Assembly: GCA_945865635.1 (NCBI GenBank)
Contig: CAMBEP010000018.1
Coordinates: forward strand, 18,952 to 82,951
Source: Candidatus Kuenenia stuttgartensis
GTDB lineage: Bacteria > Planctomycetota > Planctomycetia > Isosphaerales > Isosphaeraceae
Length of the DNA: 64,000 nucleotides
Reading direction: 5' to 3'
The translations under genes and the position numbers were made by a program. The first letter of the stretch is position 1. Each line of letters begins with the position of its first letter. This document shows positions 19,055 through 27,896 of the stretch, in pieces. Below the pieces are notes generated by a model, which worked only from the letters and a program-made list of their open reading frames with translations, was not told where the DNA came from and searched no databases.

Positions 19055-19879
19055 TCAATTCCGAAAATAGCGATTGAAGGATTCGATGGTTGTTTTAGCC
19101 GCCGATTCGGAATCAGGCCAAGGCATGGCTTCGGCAGAAACATAGCCTTGATACTGAATCTCGTCAAGCGCGTTGCTCACGAGCTTTAGATCAATATGAC
19201 CGTTTCCGGCAGGCCTGCGATTTGAGTCGACAAAATGCACATGGCCAATTCGGGGGCCACTTTGTCGGATGGCGTCGGCGATATCAACTTCTTCGATATT
19301 CATATGAAACAGGTCGGCCAAAAGTTTCACATTCTTTGTTGAAAGTCGGTCAAGAATATGCAATCCTGATTCCATTGTATTTATCAGGTTGCTTTCAAAT
19401 CGATTCAAAGGCTCGAAAATCAATACAACTCCGTGTTGTTCCGCATACTGACCAAGTTCTTCGAGGGCATCGCTCAGATATCCAATGGCTGAGGGCTTGT
19501 CGACCTCTTCACCATGTCTTCCCTGCATGGAGCCGATGATGGCAGGAGCTTGATGAGCAGCACCGGCATCGATCATACCTTTAATAAAATCCATTGCCTT
19601 CTTGCGTTCCGCCGGATTTGGCAAACTTAGATGCAACTTGTGTTTGACCCAACCAGCGCCAGTTCCAACAGCCGACAGGGCCAAGCCATTATCTGCAAGC
19701 GATTTTTTGATGAATGTGGATTTGAGGGTCTCAGGATTAGGCGCGAATATTTCGACAGCATCGAAATTGAGTTCTTTTGCTGTCAGGCAGGCGTTTTCAA
19801 GGTCATCCCAAAACACAAAAGGGCCACCACGGGCTTCTGGGACAAGGCTTATGGTCACACTTGAACGAATCATTGACAT
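19055..19879 (-). CDS. Xylose-isomerase-like TIM-barrel epimerase (IolO / sugar epimerase type)
   Basis: This 274-residue AP-endonuclease-2-fold barrel carries the metal-site motifs FEPLNRFESN (Glu), LLADLFHMNIEE (Asp and His), GHVHFVDSNRRPAGNGHID (His) and YVSAEAMPWP (Glu). The DSNRxPxGxGHxD pattern is what I associate with IolO-like keto-uronate epimerases and with sugar-phosphate isomerases. Start ATG 19879 has AAAGGG 6 bases upstream and is preferred to TTG 19885. Its position next to tagaturonate-handling enzymes suggests epimerisation of D-tagaturonate or a related keto-acid. A tagatose-3-epimerase-like role is the alternative. Confidence 0.75.
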   Translation of the reverse strand: MSMIRSSVTISLVPEARGGPFVFWDDLENACLTAKELNFDAVEIFAPNPETLKSTFIKKSLADNGLALSAVGTGAGWVKHKLHLSLPNPAERKKAMDFIKGMIDAGAAHQAPAIIGSMQGRHGEEVDKPSAIGYLSDALEELGQYAEQHGVVLIFEPLNRFESNLINTMESGLHILDRLSTKNVKLLADLFHMNIEEVDIADAIRQSGPRIGHVHFVDSNRRPAGNGHIDLKLVSNALDEIQYQGYVSAEAMPWPDSESAAKTTIESFNRYFRN

Positions 19880-19900
19880 TTTCAACCCTTTAATCGATAT

Positions 19901-21028
19901 TCAGGAAGGGATCTTGGTATGAAATACTTCCATGAGCCGCTTGGGCGGGCGGCCATAAATCGTTGTAAATTCGTCGATTGTAGGGGCGATGCGGACTTGC
20001 AATTTTGCATCGTGGTTCATACTGATATTCTTGAGCAAGTGAACTTGAAACGGGTTTCTAAAGCGTTCGAACGACATGTCGGCAAATTCGGCAACACCTT
20101 CAACCCGGGCCACCAGTGCGGGTACAATTTCTTCGAATACAACGTCGCGACACCATCGATTGGCGACTCTGTCAGCCATGACCTGTTGCACGGTTTCAAA
20201 CCCGTGGCCGTAAAACTTGGCAACCATGCAACTGTGCACTGCATTTAAGATACGAACCTTGCGCAGAAAGAATGGAGAAAGGTCGTCAACCACATGTAAG
20301 TAGGGGCTAGTGAAAATCGGAGGCATACCTCGGGCAGGCTTTTCGATAGCAAATAAGGCATAGGGTTCGATGGCAATCAGCATCTTGTCAGATAATGCAA
20401 GGGGATGATCTGCCGGGCCGTCGGTGATAATGCAATCTACCAGGTTATTCAGCCACCAGCATTGACCAGTCACCCAAGAGATGAAATCCGAAGGCAAGTT
20501 CCAGGAAATGGCTTGTGCAATGACCAATTCAGAGACTTTATCCGCGTTGCGTTCAATCAATTCGCAGGGTAGAAGCACCAGTGGTGAACCACCAGATTTA
20601 TAACGTGCCCAAAGCACGGCAGCAAGCTTGCCGGGCAGAGACTTGGGAGGTTTGTCGTCGAATTTGTCGGTACCGTCTGTGGCATAACCGGCTTCGGTTG
20701 CATTTGTGATGATATATTTTAAATGTGCCGAGGTGGCGACTCTCAGAATCTCTGGCCACTCTTCGCCAGCAACCAAAGCGCGGCTGACGCTTTCAATTTT
20801 AATTGTTTTATCAACAATTTCGCCATCCTCCACACCACGGTAAAGGGCATTGTAAATTCCGGCCTGTTGCGCCAGCAGGTTGGCACGGGCGCCGGGGGTA
20901 GCTTGCACAATGACAATTCGGCCCACGTTTTGGCCTTGCTGATTGGCTTGATGGATGAATCGATCCACAAAGCCTCTCAAAAATCGTCCGGCACCGAATT
21001 GTAATACCGTTTCAGCGAGTTGATTCAT
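19901..21028 (-). CDS. Mannitol-dehydrogenase-family oxidoreductase, tagaturonate reductase-like
   Basis: This 375-residue cytoplasmic NAD(H)-dependent polyol/uronate dehydrogenase opens with the Rossmann segment VLQFGAGRFLRGFVDRFI. It continues with the family segments ITNATEAGY, PCELIERNADKVSELV and RKVRILNAVHSCMV, whose Lys-x(3)-Asn-x(3)-His active-site pattern (K, N and H of KVRILNAVH) is intact. The similarity is closest to UxaB (altronate oxidoreductase), which reduces D-tagaturonate to D-altronate. ATG 21028 with AGGA upstream is chosen over a TTG 30 bases earlier. The preceding gene's likely product, tagaturonate, would be its substrate. Mannonate or fructuronate is the alternative. 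Confidence 0.8.
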   Translation of the reverse strand: MNQLAETVLQFGAGRFLRGFVDRFIHQANQQGQNVGRIVIVQATPGARANLLAQQAGIYNALYRGVEDGEIVDKTIKIESVSRALVAGEEWPEILRVATSAHLKYIITNATEAGYATDGTDKFDDKPPKSLPGKLAAVLWARYKSGGSPLVLLPCELIERNADKVSELVIAQAISWNLPSDFISWVTGQCWWLNNLVDCIITDGPADHPLALSDKMLIAIEPYALFAIEKPARGMPPIFTSPYLHVVDDLSPFFLRKVRILNAVHSCMVAKFYGHGFETVQQVMADRVANRWCRDVVFEEIVPALVARVEGVAEFADMSFERFRNPFQVHLLKNISMNHDAKLQVRIAPTIDEFTTIYGRPPKRLMEVFHTKIPS

Positions 21029-21054
21029 TGGTCTTGTTTTCCTTTTTCTGGCTT

Positions 21055-22080
21055 TCAATTACCCACGGCGATCATGGCCTTGAGAACGCCTGTTTCTGGT
21101 AAAATATAGGATGGGAATACCTGAATCACTTCTTCAAAACCGGTGCGGTGGGTGATCCAGGGAGCCGTGTTGAGCTGTTCGGTTTCGATCAGGTTAATAA
21201 TACGGGTGAAATCGTCAGGCAAGGCATTTCGAGAGCAGAGAAGCGTGCCTTCCGGTCGATGAAACACAGCGTGACGGAATTTTACTTCGTCGGTGGTAAT
21301 TCCGACATATACCAGTCGTCCGTTGCCGTTGGCAATCAGTTCATAGCCGTTGGACATGCTGCCCGTGTGGCCTGTGGCGTCGATCACGACATCGGGCAAG
21401 TGGCCGCCAGAAAGTTCGGTCAGGTTTTTCGCAAGATTTTCGTCGGTTTTCAGGGTGTGCTGCACGCCCATGACATCCCGGCAGAATTGCAATCGATTTT
21501 CGTTGATATCGACCACTATCAGCCGAGCACCTGTGAGCTTGACAAATTCAATGACGGAAAGGCCAATCGGGCCTGCGCCGATTACAGCCACCACGTCCTG
21601 TTTCACAATCGCAGCCCGGTTCACAGCATGGCAGCCAATGGCGAGGGTTTCAACCAGGGCGAGTTGTTCGTAATTCAGTTTTGTAGAAACATGCAATTTG
21701 CGAGCGGGTATCGTAAATAATGGGGTCAGGCCGCCATCGCAGTGTACGCCGAGGGTTTGGTTGGATTCGCAGCAGTTTGTAAATCCACGGCGGCAGGCGT
21801 GACAGTTCTGGCAATTGATATAGGGCTCGATTGAGCATTTGTCGCCGGGTTTGACATTTGAAACGCCGCTGCCCACGGCTACGACTTCGACACCAAGTTC
21901 GTGTCCTGGAATGCGCGGATAGCTGAAAAATGGCATTTTGCCGAGGTAACCGGAAATATCGGTACCGCACACGCCCACCTGATGGACTCGGACGACGACA
22001 TTGCCGGGCGCAGGGGCGGGGGGTTCGGGGATGTCGATCAATTGCCAATGCTTGGGTGTGAGTAGGGAGAGAGCTTTCAT
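21055..22080 (-). CDS. Zinc-dependent medium-chain dehydrogenase, L-galactonate-5-dehydrogenase-like
   Basis: This 341-residue protein shows catalytic zinc motif VGVCGTDISGY, GHELGVEVVAVGSG, a structural zinc cluster (CQNCHACRRGFTNCC), and the nucleotide-binding VAVIGAGPIGLSVIEF. Segments LLCSRNALPDDF and PWITHRTGFEEV resemble the RspB/YjjN group, of which E. coli LgoD oxidises L-galactonate to D-tagaturonate. ATG 22080 is used; AAAGGA lies 11-12 bases upstream. It sits between the aldo-keto reductase and the tagaturonate reductase-like gene, exactly where that step is needed. Other possible substrates are L-idonate, sorbitol or threonine. Confidence 0.8.
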   Translation of the reverse strand: MKALSLLTPKHWQLIDIPEPPAPAPGNVVVRVHQVGVCGTDISGYLGKMPFFSYPRIPGHELGVEVVAVGSGVSNVKPGDKCSIEPYINCQNCHACRRGFTNCCESNQTLGVHCDGGLTPLFTIPARKLHVSTKLNYEQLALVETLAIGCHAVNRAAIVKQDVVAVIGAGPIGLSVIEFVKLTGARLIVVDINENRLQFCRDVMGVQHTLKTDENLAKNLTELSGGHLPDVVIDATGHTGSMSNGYELIANGNGRLVYVGITTDEVKFRHAVFHRPEGTLLCSRNALPDDFTRIINLIETEQLNTAPWITHRTGFEEVIQVFPSYILPETGVLKAMIAVGN

Positions 22081-22113
22081 TGTGCTGCGATTCCTTTGCA
22101 ATCATTGCAATAT

Positions 22114-23052
22114 TCAGACCGGGTCGTTATTCTCTGGCCTGCCTTCGATATAAAACCAGTTATGAATTGGTTTTAATAGGGCCAGGACATCATCCAGAAG
22201 CTGATTGTTGATTGGCTGTTGGGCCCATGTGGCCCAGTTCTTGACATTTTCCGGGTTGGCCGAACCGACAATGCAAGTGGCCATACTTTGGTTGGCGATG
22301 GAATATTGCAATGCCAGTTGCGCGATATTCACGCCTTGACTGGCACAATAGTCGGCGGCTTTTTTACAGGTTTCACGTACCAGAGGAGTGGCCTTATGCC
22401 AAGGAGGCAGCGGGGCTGTAGTCAGTAGTCTGGCTGAAAATGGGGCAGCGTTCATGATGCCGACATTTTTCGAATTCAGATATGGCACCAAGTCGGCCAG
22501 CATTGTATTCTGGAGGGTGTAGTGATTGTAGGAAAGCACCAGGTCCAGGTCGGTCTGATCGAGCACGAATTTAAAAATATTCATCGGATAGCCGCTGATG
22601 CCGATGAATCGGACCTTGCCGGATTGCTGAATTTTACGGAGGGCCGGCAGGGTTTCGTCTACAATCTGTTGCATTTCCACAAATTCAATATCGTGACAAA
22701 GCATAATATCGAGGTGATCCACACCCATGCGCTGGAGGCTGATATCGACACTTTCAACCACACGTCGGGCCGAGAAATCAAAGTGCGTGCCGGCATATCG
22801 GCCGAGTTTTGAGCCTAGAATGTATGAGTCGCGTGGGATTCCGCGGAGGGCCACACCCAGCAGGCATTCGCTCATGCCCCTGCCATAGAAGGGCGAGGTG
22901 TCGATAAAGTTCATGCCCAGGTCAAGGGCTACGTGCACAGAGCGAATGGCTTCGGTCAGGTCGACCTGACGGAATTCCTGTCCAAGGGAGCTGGCTCCGA
23001 AGCTCAGTACAGGCAGATTCAATCCGGTGCTTCCAAGCGGTCGGTAATTCAT
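22114..23052 (-). CDS. Aldo/keto reductase, L-galactose/L-fucose 1-dehydrogenase-like
   Basis: This 312-residue TIM-barrel NAD(P)-dependent oxidoreductase is the first gene of the operon. The catalytic tetrad is visible: Asp in MNFIDTSPFYGRG with Tyr 4 residues on, Lys in ILGSKLGRY and His in IMLCHDIEF. The start MNYRPLGSTGLNLPVLSFGA and spacing resemble plant and bacterial L-galactose dehydrogenases and D-threo-aldose 1-dehydrogenases, which oxidise the free sugar to a 1,4- or 1,5-lactone. Downstream lactonase and MDR genes supply the following steps. Only 33 bases separate it from the next gene. Confidence 0.82.
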   Translation of the reverse strand: MNYRPLGSTGLNLPVLSFGASSLGQEFRQVDLTEAIRSVHVALDLGMNFIDTSPFYGRGMSECLLGVALRGIPRDSYILGSKLGRYAGTHFDFSARRVVESVDISLQRMGVDHLDIMLCHDIEFVEMQQIVDETLPALRKIQQSGKVRFIGISGYPMNIFKFVLDQTDLDLVLSYNHYTLQNTMLADLVPYLNSKNVGIMNAAPFSARLLTTAPLPPWHKATPLVRETCKKAADYCASQGVNIAQLALQYSIANQSMATCIVGSANPENVKNWATWAQQPINNQLLDDVLALLKPIHNWFYIEGRPENNDPV

Positions 23053-23241
23053 GAGTGCGGATTTTCCTAAGGATTCGACAGGCCTGGCGGGGATGGGTTG
23101 GGGGTTCGGTGCTGGCCTTTATTGGATTGAGCGAATCGGATTGAAGATATCCTAACTTTCAAAGTGGAAGCTGTCATGGTTTTTTTCTGGAGATGATTTG
23201 GTTGATATGAGTTGTGATTGCCACGCCATGGCTTTGCTGGC

Positions 23242-25443
23242 TCAGGATTTCTTGGTGGCAAGGGTTTTAAAGGCTCGGAAGAGTCGAAGTTTGCCGTAGC
23301 TGATCTCACCTGCGAGTGATTCAAACGCTTGTGTCAGTCCGGGGGAATCGATTACTTGAAAGGCCGCGTGCATGCGCATTGCTTCCTGGGGTGTATAAAA
23401 GTCGTCGGGGCTGAGTTCTTCGCCCGATTCAATGGCTTGACTGAGATGATTTTCGATGGTGCTGGGGCTCAGGTTTCGATGTGTTGCAATTTCGTCAATC
23501 GATTTTCCGGACCGGTAGCACTTGAGACTTTCCAGCACGGTGCTGCTCAAGTCGCCTGGAATTCTTGACTGACGGGGTGCAGTCGTAACGGATTTGAGGT
23601 CTGGAAAGGCTTGAGGCGAATTGGTTGAGAGCCAGGTTTCGACGGCCGCAACGAATGTTTCGCCGTATTCCGCCAGCTTGCGTTCGCCGACGCCAGGGAC
23701 GGCCAGAAACTCTGATGAGGAGCAAGGATAAGTTCTGGCGATGTGGCGTAAGGTTACGTCTGAAAAAACGACATAGGCTGGAACATTGCGTTCGTCGGCC
23801 AGGTTTTTGCGGAGGAGACGAAGCTCGTTAAAGAGCCCTTCATCGCAAAGGATGTCACCTGATTTGGCAATTCGTCCCACCACTGCGGTGGTCAGTTTTT
23901 CAGGTTCCTGCTTTCGGCGGGTCAGAGTTACCGGGATGCGTTGCCGCAAGATCGCCAAGCCTTTTTCGGTAAGGCTTACGGTTTGAAATTGGTCTTGGCT
24001 GGCTTCGGTCAGGCCCAGGCTGGTCAGTCGTCGGCCAAGGTCGACCCATTCCTTGCGTTTTTTTTCTTTGCCGATCCCGTAGGTAGAGAGGCTGGAGTGG
24101 TCCCATCTCTGGATTTTTTCAGTCTTTGCCCCAGCGAGGATATCGGCAATGTGGGCCCAGCCAACGGAAAAACTTCCCTTCTGGCCGATCCTATAAATAC
24201 AACTCAGGAGTTTCTGGGCCTCGATTGTGGCATCCCAGGTTTCGACGGGTTCCAGGCAATTATCGCAGCTTCCGCAATTCTCGTGCGGCCATTGCTCGCC
24301 AAAATATTGGAGCAGTGATGCCCGGCGGCAGTTGATCTCTTCGGCATAAATGGACATTTGATCAAGCTGTTTGCGGGCGACTTGCCTAGCTTGTGAATCT
24401 GTGATTTCTTCAAGAAAGCGCTGTTGCTTGACGATGTCGCCTCGGGAATAAAGCAGAATGCACTCGGCTGGCAAACCATCGCGCCCTGCGCGGCCGGTCT
24501 GCTGATAATACCCTTCGACATTTTTGGGCAGGTCGGCGTGGATCACGTAACGGACATTGGGCTTGTTGATACCCATTCCAAAAGCCACCGTGGCACAGAC
24601 GATCCGGGCCTTGTCGCGGATGAACGCCTCCTGATTTTTTGTGCGTTCCTCGGCATCCATCCCTGCATGATAAGCCACTGTGGGAATACCTGCATCGAGC
24701 AGCATTTCAGCCATGCTTTCCGCACTTTTACGAGACTGGCAATAGACGATTCCAGATTCTTCCGGCCTGGCAGCGGCACATTCCCAGACTTGCCGGGCCG
24801 GTTTTTCTTTGGCGATGACCCGATAGCTAAGATTGGGCCGATTGAAGCTGGATAGGTACAGGGCCGGGTCTTGGAGCTTAAGTTGGGAGGCAATATCGGC
24901 CTGCACCTGCGGCGTGGCTGTTGCGGTCAGTGCCAGCATGGGGACATTGGGCAAGAGCGTGCGGAGCTGGCTGAGCTTTCGGTATTCCGGGCGAAAATCA
25001 TGCCCCCATTCGCTGATGCAGTGGGCTTCATCCACAACGAGTGACTGCACTTGCCACTGAGCAAGCCGGTCGAGAAAATCGGTCATCATCAGACGTTCAG
25101 GAGCGACATAAAGGAGCTTGAATTGGCCGGTTCCGATGGCATGAATACGATTTTGGAACGTAGGGCCATCGAGCGAGGAGTTGAGAAAGGTGGCGGCAAC
25201 GCCGGCGGCATGAAGCTGGTCGACCTGGTCTTTCATCAGGGCAATCAGGGGCGAAACAACGACAGTCAGGCCATCGCGCATCAGTGCGGGCAGTTGGTAA
25301 CAAAGGCTTTTACCTGCTCCGGTCGGCAAAATCGCAACTGTATCGCGACCCTGAAGGGTCGATTGCATAATCTCAAGCTGCAGCGGCCGAAAGTTGCTGT
25401 AGCCGAAGACTTGTTTGAGAAGGGTTTTCAAATTCGCTGTCAT
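23242..25443 (-). CDS. recQ: ATP-dependent DNA helicase RecQ
   Basis: This 733-residue 3'-5' helicase of recombination and repair has Walker A LPTGAGKS (39-46), the DEAH box with aromatic-rich loop (VDEAHCISEWGHDFRPEY), TVAFGMGINKPNVRYV and QQTGRAGRDG. The RecQ-Ct zinc module has four Cys (CRRASLLQYF ... CGSCDNC), followed by the RQC winged helix. An HRDC domain (VPAYVVFSDVTLRHIA) and a final helix-turn-helix (GKSIDEIATHRNLSPSTIENHL) complete it. ATG 25443 is used; an upstream in-frame start at 25473 would add 10 residues. It appears to be a single-gene unit; 189 bases follow before the sugar operon on the same strand. Confidence 0.93.
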   Translation of the reverse strand: MTANLKTLLKQVFGYSNFRPLQLEIMQSTLQGRDTVAILPTGAGKSLCYQLPALMRDGLTVVVSPLIALMKDQVDQLHAAGVAATFLNSSLDGPTFQNRIHAIGTGQFKLLYVAPERLMMTDFLDRLAQWQVQSLVVDEAHCISEWGHDFRPEYRKLSQLRTLLPNVPMLALTATATPQVQADIASQLKLQDPALYLSSFNRPNLSYRVIAKEKPARQVWECAAARPEESGIVYCQSRKSAESMAEMLLDAGIPTVAYHAGMDAEERTKNQEAFIRDKARIVCATVAFGMGINKPNVRYVIHADLPKNVEGYYQQTGRAGRDGLPAECILLYSRGDIVKQQRFLEEITDSQARQVARKQLDQMSIYAEEINCRRASLLQYFGEQWPHENCGSCDNCLEPVETWDATIEAQKLLSCIYRIGQKGSFSVGWAHIADILAGAKTEKIQRWDHSSLSTYGIGKEKKRKEWVDLGRRLTSLGLTEASQDQFQTVSLTEKGLAILRQRIPVTLTRRKQEPEKLTTAVVGRIAKSGDILCDEGLFNELRLLRKNLADERNVPAYVVFSDVTLRHIARTYPCSSSEFLAVPGVGERKLAEYGETFVAAVETWLSTNSPQAFPDLKSVTTAPRQSRIPGDLSSTVLESLKCYRSGKSIDEIATHRNLSPSTIENHLSQAIESGEELSPDDFYTPQEAMRMHAAFQVIDSPGLTQAFESLAGEISYGKLRLFRAFKTLATKKS

Positions 25444-25604
25444 ACCCTGATCATTCCAATAAATGGCTGGCAAAATGGGTTGGGGAGTCTAGTCTGCAAG
25501 ATTAGAATTCATAAGATATCATACGAAAGATGCAGGGAAATGAACATGCAACGGGTTCATCAGCGAATCCTGTTCGGATGAGATAGTGAAATCGCTTGAG
25601 GCAG

Positions 25605-25651
25605 AAAAAAGCTCCGGATGATCTTTTTGAGGGATCGGTCCGGAGTTTTTT
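25605..25651 (-). terminator. Terminator (symmetrical, minus-strand use)
   Basis: Arms CTCCGGA (25612-25618) and TCCGGAG (25639-25645) are flanked by six A on the left and six T on the right, so it can work in both directions. A second inner pairing GATC/GATC extends the stem. Reading on the minus strand it ends the gene at 25706-27367, 55 bases after its stop. Confidence 0.8.
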
Positions 25652-25705
25652 AGGGGATATCGATCAGAAAATGGGGCGATTTGGGAGTCATCGCCTGTGG
25701 GCGGA

Positions 25706-27367
25706 TTATTCGCCGCCTCTGAACATTCGGAACAGTCCACGGCGAGGTGGGTTCGGGTCGTTGAACGGGTTCGCGAAGCCGTTACGTGATGGAGTAGAAT
25801 TCACGTTTGAAGGCATCGGAGCCCGGCCCGCTTCAAAAACTCGAACAGGCGTGAAGTTTGGTGATCTTGAGTTGGAGGCACGCATGGCGATGACGTCGTA
25901 GTCCGGGCGGTCGCCAGTCGGGGCATTGGCCATATCCAGCGCACGCACCTGAGCTTCGGTCATGTAGGGGTTGTAGCCTTGCCACCTTGTGTTCAGAACT
26001 TCTAGCAAGTTGAGCGGGCAATACATGGCATCGCCACTGACTGATTGCCAGTCGGCAGCCCATGGATTGGTTTCATCCACATCACCGCTTGGGGCGTAGT
26101 TCAGGATATAGTCGTAACGAATGACTCTGGGCTTGTCATCTTCGCCATTCAGGCTCGAGCCTGAATTGCAAAGGATTTCCGTTACAATTTTATAAGCCCG
26201 TTCGCCGCGACTGGTGTCGGCTACATAAACAGATCGATACTCGCCAAGGCCCTGATTCCAGACCTCATTGGGTGTGCCCCGGGGCGGGAAGGCCCTAAAG
26301 TTGCCCAAAAGTGCCTTTTTATCTGCACGAACATGCTTTTCAAGCATGGCATGGAAGTGTGGCACAGATCGATCGCAGGCATCAGGACCTGGCCGTGGTG
26401 GACCAGCAGCCACTTCTGTTACGTAATCGCCAATGGCATGGTTGTAATGATTTTCACCCAACTCCGCCCAAAGCGATTTGAGTTCATCGCGGCTCAAGCC
26501 TGTCCCTGGCATGGGGATGGGTTCATTGAGCAGGATAGACGCCACCGCACCGCCAAGGCAGTGACCTGGCCATCGCTGAATGTCTTGATTTTGACTGTTT
26601 GCGGCTTCCCACTGACGTGACATTGTCCGATTGATTTGGTCGAACTTCAAGAGCGGGGCAGGAGTGGCATAGACTTGTCCGGCAGCACCACGAGCGGTCA
26701 GATCGTCGTAAATATTTGGAAACCAAGTCAAATCGTCGCCTGGCGCCGGGAGGGTCTCCAGAAGGCCATTGGCACCAGCCCGGACGATATCCTGGCCTGG
26801 AGGAATTCTCGATCCAACTGCAGCAACCAAAATGTCGTCGCCCATGATCTGTGAGGTGTCAACGATTCCGTTACCTCCCGCCCAAGGCTCATGAATGGCA
26901 TCCGCCTTGGTTGGCCAATAATAGAAGTTCCAGGGCTTTCGTGCGGCTCGACCAACTTGCGTAAACCTGGACTCAATCATATATGGCTTACCTTCGGACT
27001 TGATCTCGAAGGTATACCAGCCATGACGATTCATTCCGGTCTCGCCGCCGTTGTTGAACTCACGACCATCCGGCCCTTTGAGATTTTCAATCTTGCCTGC
27101 GGTGGTATCAATCGTTAATGATCCACCAAATCGGGTGGGAACATAGACGCCATACTTTTTATCACCTGTAAGATTCACGGTACGACCACCAAGTGGCACC
27201 GACAGTACCTGAACTGTTGGAGTCGTTGCAGCAACCGCAGCAGGATTGGCAGCACTGGCGGCCTCTGGCGCGGTTTGAGCAATTGAAAGATTTAAGTCCA
27301 GAGCACAAATTCCAAACGTTAGGAACGTTTGAAGAGTCCTCCGGATTATATCCCCATTCGATTTCAT
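25706..27367 (-). CDS. Secreted protein with possible transglutaminase/papain-like fold
   Basis: This 553-residue protein has a signal peptide (LQTFLTFGICALDLNLSIAQ). ATG 27367 follows GGGGGA by 4 bases; longer in-frame readings have no signal. The central region contains WPGHCLGGAVASILLNEP, a Cys in a context like papain/transglutaminase nucleophiles. It is followed by VPHFHAMLEKH, KKALLGNF, EVWNQGL and IRYDYILNYAP. This order is reminiscent of the transglutaminase-elicitor family (GP42-like), but the assignment is by eye. The C-terminus is Pro/Asn/Arg-rich and ends RRGLFRMFRGGE. Expected location is periplasm or outside. No partner gene is obvious. If the fold call is wrong it is simply an unknown exported protein. 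Confidence 0.6.
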   Translation of the reverse strand: MKSNGDIIRRTLQTFLTFGICALDLNLSIAQTAPEAASAANPAAVAATTPTVQVLSVPLGGRTVNLTGDKKYGVYVPTRFGGSLTIDTTAGKIENLKGPDGREFNNGGETGMNRHGWYTFEIKSEGKPYMIESRFTQVGRAARKPWNFYYWPTKADAIHEPWAGGNGIVDTSQIMGDDILVAAVGSRIPPGQDIVRAGANGLLETLPAPGDDLTWFPNIYDDLTARGAAGQVYATPAPLLKFDQINRTMSRQWEAANSQNQDIQRWPGHCLGGAVASILLNEPIPMPGTGLSRDELKSLWAELGENHYNHAIGDYVTEVAAGPPRPGPDACDRSVPHFHAMLEKHVRADKKALLGNFRAFPPRGTPNEVWNQGLGEYRSVYVADTSRGERAYKIVTEILCNSGSSLNGEDDKPRVIRYDYILNYAPSGDVDETNPWAADWQSVSGDAMYCPLNLLEVLNTRWQGYNPYMTEAQVRALDMANAPTGDRPDYDVIAMRASNSRSPNFTPVRVFEAGRAPMPSNVNSTPSRNGFANPFNDPNPPRRGLFRMFRGGE

Positions 27368-27896
27368 AGAATCCCCCGATTCGCGGATCTGTCCGTAGAT
27401 CGTTAAACTTGACCTGATCCAGAAGCATCCCTGCTCTTGGTTTACGAGACCAATCCTTAGACTGGACCGCAAATCAGACTTGTCAAGTCACTAACAATAG
27501 GCATGGAAATACCTAATTTTAAGATTCGTCATTTTGGTCAAATCAGACTATCTGTATTTGGAGTACCTAGACTATCTGAACAGCCCATGTTCGTTAAAGC
27601 CCGCATAATCGTCAATCGGTTTCAAATTGCCTAGTTTTTGAAATTTGACTAATCGGGATAGGATGTGTTGACGATACAAAAATTAGACATCCGGAAACGT
27701 CACTTTGATCTTTCCGCATGTTTTGATTGACTTGAAATGATTCGAGTCTTTCAGCCATTGCTCAACTCGATTTTTGCGATTCGTTCGCAATCATTGCTCA
27801 AGGATGAGCGAGGCCAGTTGTGATTTACTGCTTCCGAGTGGAAGTGGATTGATGTCATAACTAGAGTTCTTTCCTCCAGGATGATGAGGATCAAAA
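27368..27896. other. 529-base divergent intergenic region
   Basis: No gene is supported. It separates two divergent secreted-protein genes and must hold both promoters. A 10-base direct repeat AGACTATCTG occurs at 27545-27554 and 27569-27578 (24 bases apart). TTGACG at 27669-27674 is a candidate -35 without a clear -10. Confidence 0.4.

Noticed and set aside
23067..23324. 85-residue minus-strand frame between the aldo-keto reductase and recQ
   Set aside because: It overlaps the recQ 3' end in another frame, and its composition is Pro/Asn/Ser-rich without any domain.
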